NCBI GenBank assembly: GCA_902802575.1
Contig: CADCMN010000031.1
Span: forward strand, 1 to 45,925
Direction: 5' to 3'
Origin: an uncultured Eubacteriales bacterium
GTDB lineage: Bacteria > Bacillota > Clostridia > Christensenellales > CAG-138
Length of the DNA stretch: 45,925 nucleotides
In this document: positions 23,247-31,122 of the stretch, piece by piece
Layout of the letters: every line of letters begins with the position of its first letter
Position numbering within the stretch: the stretch's first letter is position 1
The notes under the pieces: generated by a model
What the model was told of the DNA's origin: nothing
The model's input: only the letters and a program-made list of their open reading frames with translations
The model's database searches: none
Program-made: the position numbers and the translations under genes

Positions 23247-24223
23247 ACCTTGCCTTGCTCTTGACGCCGCTTTTCAAACAGCAGGATGCCGGCGGCCACG
23301 CCCGCGTTCAGGGAATCCACATGGCCCTGCATGGGGATGGACACGAGATAGTCGCACCGCTCCTTCACCAGCCGGGAAAGGCCGTCGCCTTCGTTGCCGA
23401 TGACCAGGGCGAAGGCGCCGGTCATGTCCTGCCGATACATGCTCTCTCCGGCCATATCGGCCCCGGCGATCCAAAGCCCCGCGGCCTTCAGCTCCTCCAA
23501 TGCGGCGGAGATGTTCACCACCCGGGCGATACGCATATGCTCGCTGGCCCCGGCGCTGGCCTTCACGGCAGCGGCGGTGACGGGGGCGCTCCTGTGCTTA
23601 CCCAGGATCACGCCGTGGGCCCCGGCACAGTCGGCGCTGCGGATGATGGATCCCAGGTTGTGGGGGTCCTCCACTCCGTCCAGCACCACCACGAAGGGCT
23701 TCTCGCCCCTCTCCGCGGCCAGAGACAGGATGTCGGCGATCTCACAGTATTCCACGCCTGCGGTATAGGCGGCGATCCCCTGGTGGTTGGCGGTCTTGTC
23801 CCCGTGCCCGAAGGGCAGGCATACCTCGTCCAGCTTCCGGCGGTTCACCTCGTGGACGATGATCTTGGCCTCCTTGGCGAGGGCGACGATCTCCCGCAGC
23901 GACCCGTCGGGCTCGGATTGGACCAAAATCTTGTCGATACTGCGGCCCGCCTTCACCGCTTCCTTCACCGCGTTGCGGCCGAAGATCAGGAAGGGCAGCT
24001 CGTCGGGCTCCTTCTCTTCGGGTAAAGCCGGCGCGGGGGAGGGGGACTTGGGCGACTTTTCCCGGCGGGGCCTGTCGTCCCCGTAGGCATAGGCTTTGCC
24101 GCCCCGGTCGGTGCGAGGCGAACGGGGCGCGCCGCTCCTTTCGCGGACGCTGCCGTCCCGACGGTCGCCGGCGCTCTTTTGACGCCCTCTGCCGTCATTT
24201 TCTGTAAAACGCTTGTATGCCAT
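23243..24223 (-). CDS. rlmB: 23S rRNA 2'-O-ribose methyltransferase (RlmB/TrmH family)
   Basis: From the ATG at 24223 (GGAAGGA upstream) the product is 326 residues. Residues 1-72 are a very basic, low-complexity extension (GRGRQKSAGDRRDGSVRERS). Then comes a substrate-binding domain (FLIFGRNAVKEAVKAGRSID) and the SPOUT domain with motif 1 GVEDPHNLGSIIRSADCAG, motif 2 LVIGNEGDGLSRL and motif 3 IPMQGHVDSLNAGVAAGILL. These motifs fit methylation of G2251 of 23S rRNA. The charged tail probably adds RNA affinity. The frame before 24223 overlaps mrnC and is not coding. It lies 5 bases after mrnC. Confidence 0.92.
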   Translation of the reverse strand: MAYKRFTENDGRGRQKSAGDRRDGSVRERSGAPRSPRTDRGGKAYAYGDDRPRREKSPKSPSPAPALPEEKEPDELPFLIFGRNAVKEAVKAGRSIDKILVQSEPDGSLREIVALAKEAKIIVHEVNRRKLDEVCLPFGHGDKTANHQGIAAYTAGVEYCEIADILSLAAERGEKPFVVVLDGVEDPHNLGSIIRSADCAGAHGVILGKHRSAPVTAAAVKASAGASEHMRIARVVNISAALEELKAAGLWIAGADMAGESMYRQDMTGAFALVIGNEGDGLSRLVKERCDYLVSIPMQGHVDSLNAGVAAGILLFEKRRQEQGKV

Positions 24224-24228
24224 GGATA

Positions 24229-24672
24229 TTATCCTTCCTTTCCTGCTTCTTCGTTGACCCGGATCGCCACGGCCATGAGCTGATCTATCCGTTCCTCCCG
24301 GCCCAGGACCCAGAGATGTCCCAGCAGCGTCTCCAGCCCCGTGGCCACCCGGTAGTCCGCCACGTTGGCGTTCTTGGGCACGGTGCCGCTGTGAGCGTTG
24401 CGGCCCCGGCGGTAGACGGAAAGCTCCTCTTGCGTGAGCTCTCCTTCCAGGGCGAAGAAGGCCCGGGCCTGGCCTTGGGCGCAAACCATCCTGGCCGAAA
24501 GCAGATGAAGGGCATGGACCGTTTCGGGATGGGTGTGGATGAGATAGGCGCGCACATAGAGGTCGTAGACGGTGTCCCCCACGTAGGCCAGGTTCAAAGC
24601 CGGTATCTGCCGGGGATCCTCCACCGGGTAGCGAAGAGCCCGGCTCATGCGCTGTTGGGTGTTCACTTCCAT
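24229..24672 (-). CDS. mrnC: Mini-ribonuclease III
   Basis: The 147-residue product is a lone RNase III-type catalytic domain: NLAYVGDTVYDLYVRAYLI carries the acidic signature, ARMVCAQGQARAFFALEGEL follows, and RRGRNAHSGTVPKNANVADY and TGLETLLGHLWVLGREERI match MrnC of Firmicutes. There is no dsRNA-binding domain. The enzyme matures 23S rRNA ends. The start ATG at 24672 overlaps the preceding gene by 10 bases. Its usual partner cysS is not next to it; a lamin-tail protein gene takes that place. Confidence 0.92.
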   Translation of the reverse strand: MEVNTQQRMSRALRYPVEDPRQIPALNLAYVGDTVYDLYVRAYLIHTHPETVHALHLLSARMVCAQGQARAFFALEGELTQEELSVYRRGRNAHSGTVPKNANVADYRVATGLETLLGHLWVLGREERIDQLMAVAIRVNEEAGKEG

Positions 24673-25304
24673 GCGGGTATGACGTCCTCTCCGTTGGCTT
24701 CCCCGGGGGTGGGGATCACCGCATACCCCCAACTGCCGTCCGCCCTGCGGGCATAGGACACGTCCGCCTCCAGGGCGGGGACCTCCACGCTGTCCAGCAG
24801 ATTATAGTTTGCGTCTACCAGCAGCAGGGACTCTCCATACCGGCTCAAGCCGAAGCCCGTGCAAAGGGGATCGGCGTCCGCTTCTTCGCTCCCGCCGGTA
24901 AAGTAGACGATGAGATAGCCGCCGGGCGCCACCGTGACGTCGGGCAGGGTGTATTTATAGCTCTGCTTGGGATTGTCGGTCAACCCGTACCCCTTCAGGT
25001 TCAGGGCTTTTTTCGAACCGTTATACAGCTCCACCCAGTCCGGCGTACCCAGCTTCTCGGATGTTAGGGACGCATGATTGGCGGTGCAGATCTCGTTGAT
25101 GATGAGGGTGGCGCCGCCCGACGATGCTTCCGTTTGCATATACTGCCAAAGGAAGTACCCCACGCCGCCCATAAGCAGCAGCGTGATGAGCAGGCCCAGG
25201 GGCAGCCGAAGATCCGGTCCCCGACGGCGGCCTTTGAACTCCTCCTCAAAGGAGGGGGCGTCCTCCTGGACCTCCTCGAACTCCTCCGCGGTAAGCGGGT
25301 CCAT
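24663..25304 (-). CDS. Membrane-anchored lamin-tail-domain protein
   Basis: The 213-residue product has an acidic N-terminus (MDPLTAEEFEEVQEDAPSFE), one membrane helix (LPLGLLITLLLMGGVGYFLW) and an extracellular lamin-tail (LTD) immunoglobulin-like domain: LIINEICTANHASLTSEKLG, DWVELYNGSKKALNLKGYGL, TVAPGGYLIVYFTGG. I start at the ATG at 25304 because GGAGGAG stands just upstream, while the longer start at 25355 lies 7 bases from the promoter -10 and would be leaderless. LTD domains occur in secreted nucleases and adhesins; alone they have no known enzymatic role. First gene of the operon to 20596. Confidence 0.8.
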   Translation of the reverse strand: MDPLTAEEFEEVQEDAPSFEEEFKGRRRGPDLRLPLGLLITLLLMGGVGYFLWQYMQTEASSGGATLIINEICTANHASLTSEKLGTPDWVELYNGSKKALNLKGYGLTDNPKQSYKYTLPDVTVAPGGYLIVYFTGGSEEADADPLCTGFGLSRYGESLLLVDANYNLLDSVEVPALEADVSYARRADGSWGYAVIPTPGEANGEDVIPAWK

Positions 25305-25361
25305 CGGCTCCTCCGCCCAGGCGGAGGGAAAATTGTTCTTCTCTTTCTGTTCCATGGCGCC

Positions 25362-25367
25362 AGTATA
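25362..25367 (-). promoter_or_regulatory. -10 box of the lamin-tail/mrnC/sigH operon
   Basis: TATACT on the minus strand, with a weak TTCCCA 17 bases upstream. Transcription from here supports the 25304 start. Confidence 0.5.
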
Positions 25368-25431
25368 CCATGGATCGACGGGATTGGGAACAGTCCGCGG
25401 GCATATTTTTTCATGGAAAAGGAGGAAAAAC

Positions 25432-25460
25432 TTGCGCTGCGGGCATGAAACCGCTATAAT
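25432..25460 (+). promoter_or_regulatory. Promoter of the aspartate kinase gene
   Basis: TTGCGC (25432-25437), 17 bases, TATAAT (25455-25460). The leader to the ATG at 25496 is about 30 bases with AAGGAGG, leaving no room for a lysine riboswitch. Confidence 0.75.
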
Positions 25461-25495
25461 GTGCTTATTATGGGGGGAAGGAGGTCCATACGTTT

Positions 25496-26818
25496 ATGAG
25501 TAAAACCGCGAAATTCGGCGGGTCCTCCCTGTGTGATGCGGGCCAGTTTCGAAAGGTGGCGGACATCGTGCGCTCCGACAGGGAGCGTCGGTTCATCGTG
25601 GTCAGCGCCCCGGGCAAACGGTTTTCCGGGGATGAAAAGATCACGGACCTTCTCTACCGCTGCGCCGCCCTGGCCGGCGCTCGGGAAGATTTCTCCGTTC
25701 CCTTCAGCAAGATCCGGGACCGGTTCCTTTCCATCGAAAGGGATTTGGCGGTTGAACAAGCGGATATAGGCGCTGCCCTGGACGAGATCGAGGCAGCGCT
25801 GCGCACCGGTCAGGCCAGCCGCGACTTCGTGGCCAGCCGGGGCGAATACCTGTGCGCCCGGCTCATGGCGGCCTATCTTCACGTGCCCATGGTGGATGCG
25901 GCGGAATTGATCCGCTTCGACGAGAGCGGAAAGCTGGATATGATGGCTACGGAGCGCTGCTGCCTGGACCTCAGGGATATGCCCATGGCCGTGATCCCCG
26001 GCTTCTATGGGGCTATGCCCGACGGGTCCGTGCGCACCTTCTCCCGGGGCGGTTCCGACATCACCGGCGCCATTGTGGCCCGAATGGTGAAGGCCAGCGA
26101 ATACGAGAATTGGACGGACGTGGACGGGTTCATGATGGCCGATCCCAGGATCGTGCCCCAGGCGAGGACCATGCACGCCGTGTCCTACACGGAGCTCAGG
26201 GAGCTTTCCTATATGGGCGCGACCGTGCTCCACGAGGAGAGCATCTTCCCGGTGCGGCAAGCCCGCATCCCCATCCATGTCCGAAACACCAACCGGCCGG
26301 AAGCCGGCGGCACCTGGATCGTGAACGAGGGCACCCTCATGAAGGAGCATCGTCACAGCCTGGTGGCGGGCATTGCCGGGCGGCGGGGCTTCACCATGAT
26401 CACCCTGACCAAGGACAATCTTCACAAGCAGGCGGGCTTCGCCTATACGCTGCTGAAGATTTTGGATCGGCACGATGTGGCGGTGGAGAGCATGCCCTCC
26501 GGTATCGACAACCTGACCGTCATCCTCAACGACACGGACATCCGGGGCAAGATGGATCAGATCTATCATGAGATCCGCACGGAGCTCAAGCCCGACACCG
26601 TGGAGATCGCGAGCTCCATCGCCCTGATCGCCACCGTGGGCCACGGCATGGCCAGGACGCTGGGCGTGGCCGCCCGGCTCTTCACCGCTCTGTCGGCGGC
26701 GGGCATCAGCTCCCGGATCATCGACCAGAGCCCCAAGGAAATGAACCTGATCGTGGGCGTGGACCAGCGGGACTTCGAGAACGCGGTCCGGGCCATCTAT
26801 CGAGCGTTCTGCGAATAG
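25496..26818 (+). CDS. lysC: Aspartate kinase
   Basis: The 440-residue product begins with the kinase signature KFGGSSL (Lys6), has VVSAPGKRFSGDEKITDLL, the substrate loop ASRGEYLCARLMA, TFSRGGSDITGAIVA and YENWTDVDGFMMADPRI, then a C-terminal pair of ACT domains (from about residue 290; FTMITLTKDNLHKQAGFAYT and ALIATVGHGMARTLGVAARL). It phosphorylates aspartate at the head of the Lys/Thr/Met and diaminopimelate pathway, and the ACT domains allow feedback control. It resembles the YclM/class III type. It is monocistronic, with its own promoter and a strong terminator at 26873-26910. Confidence 0.93.
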   Translation: MSKTAKFGGSSLCDAGQFRKVADIVRSDRERRFIVVSAPGKRFSGDEKITDLLYRCAALAGAREDFSVPFSKIRDRFLSIERDLAVEQADIGAALDEIEAALRTGQASRDFVASRGEYLCARLMAAYLHVPMVDAAELIRFDESGKLDMMATERCCLDLRDMPMAVIPGFYGAMPDGSVRTFSRGGSDITGAIVARMVKASEYENWTDVDGFMMADPRIVPQARTMHAVSYTELRELSYMGATVLHEESIFPVRQARIPIHVRNTNRPEAGGTWIVNEGTLMKEHRHSLVAGIAGRRGFTMITLTKDNLHKQAGFAYTLLKILDRHDVAVESMPSGIDNLTVILNDTDIRGKMDQIYHEIRTELKPDTVEIASSIALIATVGHGMARTLGVAARLFTALSAAGISSRIIDQSPKEMNLIVGVDQRDFENAVRAIYRAFCE

Positions 26819-26872
26819 CGGCCGTTTTTCTCCTCAGCCTTCACCTGATGAAGCACACGTATACAATTCGAT

Positions 26873-26910
26873 AAACCGGCCCCATCGTCATTCGACGGTG
26901 GGGCCGGTTT
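26873..26910 (+). terminator. Terminator of the aspartate kinase gene
   Basis: ACCGGCCCCATCGTC pairs with GACGGTGGGGCCGGT around ATTC, giving a 15-bp stem, with a short T tract. Confidence 0.75.
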
Positions 26911-26922
26911 GATACAAAGCAG

Positions 26923-27080
26923 TTATCCCCTCATCTGGGCCTCGACCAGGCGGGTGGCGCCGTAGCGCTCGCGCAGGAGGGGCTTTTCGATCTTGCCGGT
27001 GGGGTTGCGGGGGACCTTGGCGAAGATCAGCTTCCGGGGGCGCTTATACCGGGGCAGGGCCAGGCAGAAGTCGTCCACCT
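26923..27080 (-). pseudogene. Fragment: C-terminus of an acyl-CoA ligase
   Basis: Read leftward this stretch encodes about 52 residues: LALPRYKRPRKLIFAKVPRN, PTGKIEKPLLRERYGATRLV, EAQMRG, stop. That is nearly the same as the end of the ligase gene at 29247, including the catalytic-lysine region PTGKIEKP. Upstream of 27080 the homology stops abruptly and a piece of another gene, in the opposite orientation, begins. It is a direct repeat of 29247-29405 at roughly 90 percent identity by eye. Confidence 0.8.
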
Positions 27081-27211
27081 GGGCCACCAGCGACGACGAC
27101 ACCAAGATGATCCTCGGCCGCACGGAGTTCCAGACCGTGCCGCTCCCCGCCACGCCGAAGCAGCTCCTTCGCTGGCTCAACGGGGAGTCGCTCCGAAGCA
27201 TTTCGGAATAG
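27076..27211 (+). pseudogene. Fragment: C-terminus of the 198-aa hypothetical protein
   Basis: Read rightward this gives TWATSDDDTKMILGRTEFQT, VPLPATPKQLLRWLNGESLR, SISE, stop: the C-terminal 43 residues of the protein at 20596-21192 with a few substitutions. It has no start of its own. It is joined to the ligase fragment at a shared ACCT (27077-27080). The fragment pair is a recombination scar. Confidence 0.8.
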
Positions 27212-27232
27212 TGGATTTTGTTGAAAGCTTTT

Positions 27233-27314
27233 GCACCTTTTCTTCGAAAAGAAAGGGTGCCCAAAAGAACTTAAGAAGGGGTATTGCTTTTCACACGAAA
27301 AGCTTTACCCCTTC
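27233..27314 (+). terminator. Two tandem hairpins after the scar
   Basis: First hairpin: GCACCTTTTC, TTCG, then AAAAGAAAGGGTGC at 27233-27260. Second hairpin: GAAGGGGTA with inner GCTTTTC pairs with GAAAAGC and TACCCCTTC at 27275-27314. Neither has a long T-run. They separate the scar from the XRE gene. Confidence 0.5.
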
Positions 27315-27363
27315 CTGCGTTTCTCTTTTTCCACTGTTTTTTCCTCATCATCTTGAAATAAGG

Positions 27364-27618
27364 TCATTCATCAAGATAGTCAGCCAGTAAACCGTCAGGC
27401 GTAGTTTTCAGCGCTCGACAGATCTTGACCAACTCAATATCTGTGACAAAGCGCTTTCCGCATTCGATCCGCTGGATAGCGTTTTTGTCTATTTCCAGTC
27501 CTCCGATCTGCAATTTGTCTGCAAATGCTCGCTGGGACAGCTTCATGCCTGTGCGCAGCACAGCCAGACGTTCTCCGATCAAATTGTTTCTGCCGTCTTT
27601 CGTTTTGTTGATGAACAT
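27364..27618 (-). CDS. XRE-family regulator of the BIG2 island
   Basis: The 84-residue protein is a single helix-turn-helix domain: LIGERLAVLRTGMKLSQRAF, ADKLQIGGLEIDKNAIQRIE, CGKRFVTDIELVKICRALKT. AAGGAGG stands 7 bases before the ATG at 27618; the longer frame contains the operator and is not coding. The gene is AT-rich compared with the chromosome. It diverges from the BIG2 gene over a 106-base region holding palindromic sites, so it most likely represses itself and the BIG2 gene. Confidence 0.85.
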   Translation of the reverse strand: MFINKTKDGRNNLIGERLAVLRTGMKLSQRAFADKLQIGGLEIDKNAIQRIECGKRFVTDIELVKICRALKTTPDGLLADYLDE

Positions 27619-27631
27619 AAAGCCCTCCTTT

Positions 27632-27697
27632 TGACATTCACTGCTTGACAAAAGGATGCTCTTATGATAAAAATAATATGACATTCAGTGAATGTCA
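27632..27697. promoter_or_regulatory. Divergent promoter region with operator palindromes
   Basis: A perfect palindrome TGACATTCAGTGAATGTCA lies at 27679-27697, and a matching half site TGACATTCACTG at 27632-27643. For the BIG2 gene, TTGACA (27645-27650) and TAAAAA 17 bases later form a promoter. For the XRE gene, the minus-strand TTGACA lies inside the palindrome. Binding of the XRE protein would cover both promoters. Confidence 0.7.
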
Positions 27698-27724
27698 AAT
27701 TGTATGAAGCGGGGAGGATTATAT

Positions 27725-29041
27725 ATGAAAAAAAGAATTGTCGCGTTACTTCTTTTGGCTTGTATGCTGTTTGCGTTTTCGGCGGAAACATTCGCAGCGA
27801 CCGTGCGGGTCAAGAGCGTGAAAATCACAAACGGGGATGTTTGCATTCAGGTTGGACAATCAATTACCTTAAAGACGACGATTACGCCATCCAATGCAAC
27901 CAATAAAGGGGTGACCTGGTCCACCAGTAATAAAGCGGTTGCAACGGTCAGCAGTACAGGAGTTGTGAAAGGGCTCAAGGCTGGCAAAGTCACGATCACT
28001 GCAACGTCAAAGGATAACAAAAAAATCAAAGCTACCTGTAAGATCGAAGTTGCATCCGTTCCAGTTAAAGGCTTGGTAATTGTAAACGGGAATACTAAAA
28101 TCAGCGTTGGGGAGTCAATTACTTTAAAAACGACGGTTACGCCATCCAATGCAACCAATAAAGGCGTGACCTGGTCCTCCAGTGACAATAAGACTGCAAC
28201 AGTTAGCAGCTCTGGGGTTGTAAAGGGGCTCAAGGCTGGAACAGTCACGATCACGGCAACGTCAAAGGATAATTCAAAAATCAACCATTCCTGCAAGATT
28301 ACGGTTGAACCGCCCTATGTTCCAGTTAAAAGCTTGAAAATCACAAACGGGGGATATCTTACCCTTCTAAGAGGAGAGAAAATTACCTTAAAGACGACGG
28401 TTACGCCATCAAATGCAACCAATAAAGATGTGACCTGGTCCTCCAGCAACCCGCTTGTAGCAAAAGTCAGCAGTTCAGGGGTTGTAACGTCCGCAAATGA
28501 CTTAGCAACGTTTAAAGGAGAGGTTACGATTACCGCAACATCAAAGGATAACAAAAACATTATTGCTTCCTGTACTGTATTTGTAGGAGATTGGTATCAG
28601 TATAGGGTTGTTAAAGTCAAGGACCTCGATGCTGCATATACAAAGACCCCAATTTATGATGTCGTGGGCGAACCGGGACACAAATTATCAATCAAAAAAA
28701 CAAAAGAAGAGAGCCGTACCTATTCAGTCACAGCAAACGTATCGGTCAAAGAAATCAACACTGGAATAGGTTGGAGTAATAGCAAAACGGATAAAATCAG
28801 CATAACGAGCAGTGATGAATGGACAGTGCCCGTAAAAAATGGGGGGAAAAGAGTCAAAGAAGCGGTACTTGAGGCATATGGCAAGCTGGACAGAGTGGAA
28901 TATAAGATTCAGCGCAGAGCCGTTAGAATCAACGATAGCCTTTCATGGTATAGTAAATGGGTAGATTGGAGAACCGGGTGCATTGCTGAAAAGGTGAGTC
29001 AAACGGGTATAAAATTTAAATCTCGCTACATCTATAAATAA
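27725..29041 (+). CDS. Secreted protein with three BIG2 (Ig-like group 2) domains
   Basis: From the ATG at 27725 (GGGGAGG upstream) the 438-residue product has a signal peptide (MKKRIVALLLLACMLFAFSA) cleaved near AETFAA. Three BIG2 domains sit at about 29-109, 114-195 and 201-287, each with TLKTTVTPSNATNKGVTWSS and VTITATSKDN motifs. The last 150 residues (from WYQYRVVKVKDLDAAYTKTP) match no domain I know and end basic. No LPxTG, lipid site or SLH domain is visible, so it is probably released or held by its C-terminus. The three domains are near-identical at DNA level (27809-28585), allowing gain or loss of units. Codon use is AT-rich. It is likely surface-active or adhesive. Confidence 0.88.
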   Translation: MKKRIVALLLLACMLFAFSAETFAATVRVKSVKITNGDVCIQVGQSITLKTTITPSNATNKGVTWSTSNKAVATVSSTGVVKGLKAGKVTITATSKDNKKIKATCKIEVASVPVKGLVIVNGNTKISVGESITLKTTVTPSNATNKGVTWSSSDNKTATVSSSGVVKGLKAGTVTITATSKDNSKINHSCKITVEPPYVPVKSLKITNGGYLTLLRGEKITLKTTVTPSNATNKDVTWSSSNPLVAKVSSSGVVTSANDLATFKGEVTITATSKDNKNIIASCTVFVGDWYQYRVVKVKDLDAAYTKTPIYDVVGEPGHKLSIKKTKEESRTYSVTANVSVKEINTGIGWSNSKTDKISITSSDEWTVPVKNGGKRVKEAVLEAYGKLDRVEYKIQRRAVRINDSLSWYSKWVDWRTGCIAEKVSQTGIKFKSRYIYK

Positions 29042-29246
29042 TTATAATGGGCATGAATCCTTATATCAGCAACATTATAAACGCTCCATTCATCAAAGCA
29101 ATGTCATAAAGATAGCGACATTGGCATGAAATGGACCTCGTAAAGGAATGAGCACATCAGAAATGGTGTGCTCATTGCTTTTGAGAAGGTATAGTGAATA
29201 AGTGTTTGTATTCCTTCAATACATAATCTGAGTAGATTGTATCCAA

Positions 29247-30933
29247 TCAACCCTTCATCTGCGCTTCCACCAGTCGGGTCGCGCCGTAGCGCTCCCGCAG
29301 GAGGGGCTTTTCGATTTTGCCGGTGGGGTTGCGGGGGACCTTGGCGAAGATCAGCTTCCGGGGCCGCTTGTAGCGGGGCAGGGCCCGGCAGAAGTCGTTG
29401 ACCTCCGCCTCGGAGAGGGCGTCCCCTTCCTTGACCTCGATAATGGCCGCCGCGATCTCGCCCAGCCGCTCGTCGGGCAGGCCGATGACCGCCACGTCCT
29501 TGATCTTGCTGTGGGTGCGGAGAAAGTCCTCGATCTGCACCGGGTACAGGTTTTCGCCGCCGGAGATGATCACGTCCTTCTTCCGATCCACCAGGTACAC
29601 GAATCCGTCCGCATCCATCTTGGCCATGTCGCCGGTGCGGAGCCAATCGCCCATGAGGGACTCTTTCGTGGCCTCGGGGTTCCGATAGTAGCACTTCATG
29701 ACGCCGGGGCCCTTCACCAACAGCTCTCCCACCTCCTCGGGGGCGGTGTCCTCGTTTTTCTCGTTGACCACCCGGATCTGCCAGCCGTAGCCGGCCTTGC
29801 CGATGGCCCCCAGCTTGTGGAGGTTCTCCATGCCCAAATGCACGCAGCCCGGGCCGATGGACTCGGAAAGACCGTAGTTCACATCGTACTGGTGCTTGGG
29901 GAACACCTTCAACCACCGCCGCACCAGGGAGGGGGGCACGGGCTGAGCGCCGATGTGCATGAGCCGCCACTGGCTGAGCTCATAGTCGCTGAGCTTCAGA
30001 CTGCCGGAATCGAGAGCGTCCAGAATATCCTGGACCCAGGGCACCAACAGCCACACGATGGTGCACTTCTCCTCGCTGACGGTCTGGAGCACCCAATCGG
30101 GCCGCACGCCCCTCAACAGCACCGCCCGGCTGCCGGAGAGCAGGCTCCCGAACCAGTGCATCTTGGCGCCCGTGTGGTAGAGGGGCGGGATGCAGAGGAA
30201 CACGTCCTTATGGGTCTGCAGATGGTGATGCTGCTCGCAGACGGCGGCGTGCATCAGGGCCTTGTGGGCATGCAAGATGGCCTTGGGGAAGCCCGTGGTG
30301 CCGGAGGAGAAGTAGATGGCCGCGTCGTCGTCCTCGGTGAGCTCCACGGCGGGGGCTCGGCTGGAGCAGAACTCCACCAGCCGATCATAGCTGTCGGCGA
30401 AGGCGGGCACGTCCGCGCCCACGTAGAAGAGGGTCTTCACCCGGGGGAGCCGGGGGAGGGCGGAGGCCACCCGCTCGGTGAACTCCGGCCCGAACACCAG
30501 CACGCTCACTTCAGCCAGGTCCGCGCAGTAGGCGATCTCCTCGTCGGTGTACCGGTAGTTCATGGGCACGGCCAGGGCGCCGGTCTTCAAAATGCCGAAG
30601 TAGATGGGCAGCCATCACGGCCAGGGCGCCGGTCTTCAAAATGCCGAAGTAGATGGGCAGCCATTCGAGACCGTTCATGAGCAGGATGCCCACCTTGTCG
30701 CCCTTCTTCACGTTCCGGGTCAAGAGGAGGTTCGCGAACCGGTTGGCCTTGGTGTCGAACTCCCGCCAGGTCATGTCCCGGCGATAGCGGCCTTCGGCGC
30801 TGGTCTCGATGAGGGTATACTCTCGCCAGGTCATCTCCGCGGCGGGGCGGGCGGCGGGGTTGATCTCCACCAGGGCCACCTCGTGGGGGAAAAATTTGGC
30901 GTTCTTTTCCAGGGCTTCCATTATGAGTTCCAT
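29247..30933 (-). pseudogene. Acyl-CoA ligase (AMP-dependent synthetase), frameshifted by a 49-bp duplication
   Basis: The ATG at 30933 (AAGGA upstream) opens MELIMEALEKNAKFFPHEVA and runs to GLEWLPIYFGILKTGALAV, where it breaks. From 30590 a second frame continues NYRYTDEEIAYCADLAEVSV and contains the P-loop IYFSSGTTGFPKAILHAHKA, NYGLSESIGPGCVH, WLRTGDMAKMDADGFVYLVD and the terminal lysine motif NPTGKIEKP. All adenylation motifs are present and intact on the two pieces. The break is caused only by the 49-bp tandem copy at 30567-30664; deleting one copy restores one continuous frame of about 546 residues. The family activates fatty or aromatic acids with ATP and CoA. Confidence 0.88.
30567..30664 (-). 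repeat. Perfect 49-bp tandem duplication
   Basis: The 49 bases at 30567-30615 (starting CACGGCCAGGGCGCC, ending GGGCAGCCAT) are repeated without change at 30616-30664. Because 49 is not a multiple of 3, the ligase reading frame shifts. Confidence 0.95.
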
Positions 30934-31059
30934 AGTTTTTTTCCTTTTATGTGTATTTGACGCGATTTTGTATATAGTATCACCCTTTCCTGACAAATAC
31001 AAGAGGAAAGTTGCGCTTTGAAAAACAGAAAAGAATTATCGAATAACAATAAAAATAGA

Positions 31060-31088
31060 TTGACAAACGATGCGAATGGTGATATGGT
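31060..31088 (+). promoter_or_regulatory. Promoter of the DUF2975-HTH-DUF4173 cluster
   Basis: TTGACA (31060-31065), 17 bases, TATGGT (31083-31088), 35 bases before the ATG. Confidence 0.7.
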
Positions 31089-31122
31089 ATAGCCAACGAA
31101 AGAAAAAAGGAGATCGATCCGT

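Noticed and set aside
25461..25495. Lysine riboswitch before the aspartate kinase gene
   Set aside because: The leader from the TATAAT at 25455 to the ATG is only about 30 bases.
27809..28585. Regularly spaced repeats that could be taken for a CRISPR array
   Set aside because: The units are about 250 bases, in frame, and encode BIG2 domains. The same holds for the roughly 115-base units at 43629-44435, which encode RCC1-like repeats. No short repeat-spacer array is present in the window.
29104..29970. Second minus-strand frame overlapping the ligase 3' half
   Set aside because: It is an out-of-frame shadow rich in Arg, Gly and Pro; the ligase frame carries all adenylation motifs.
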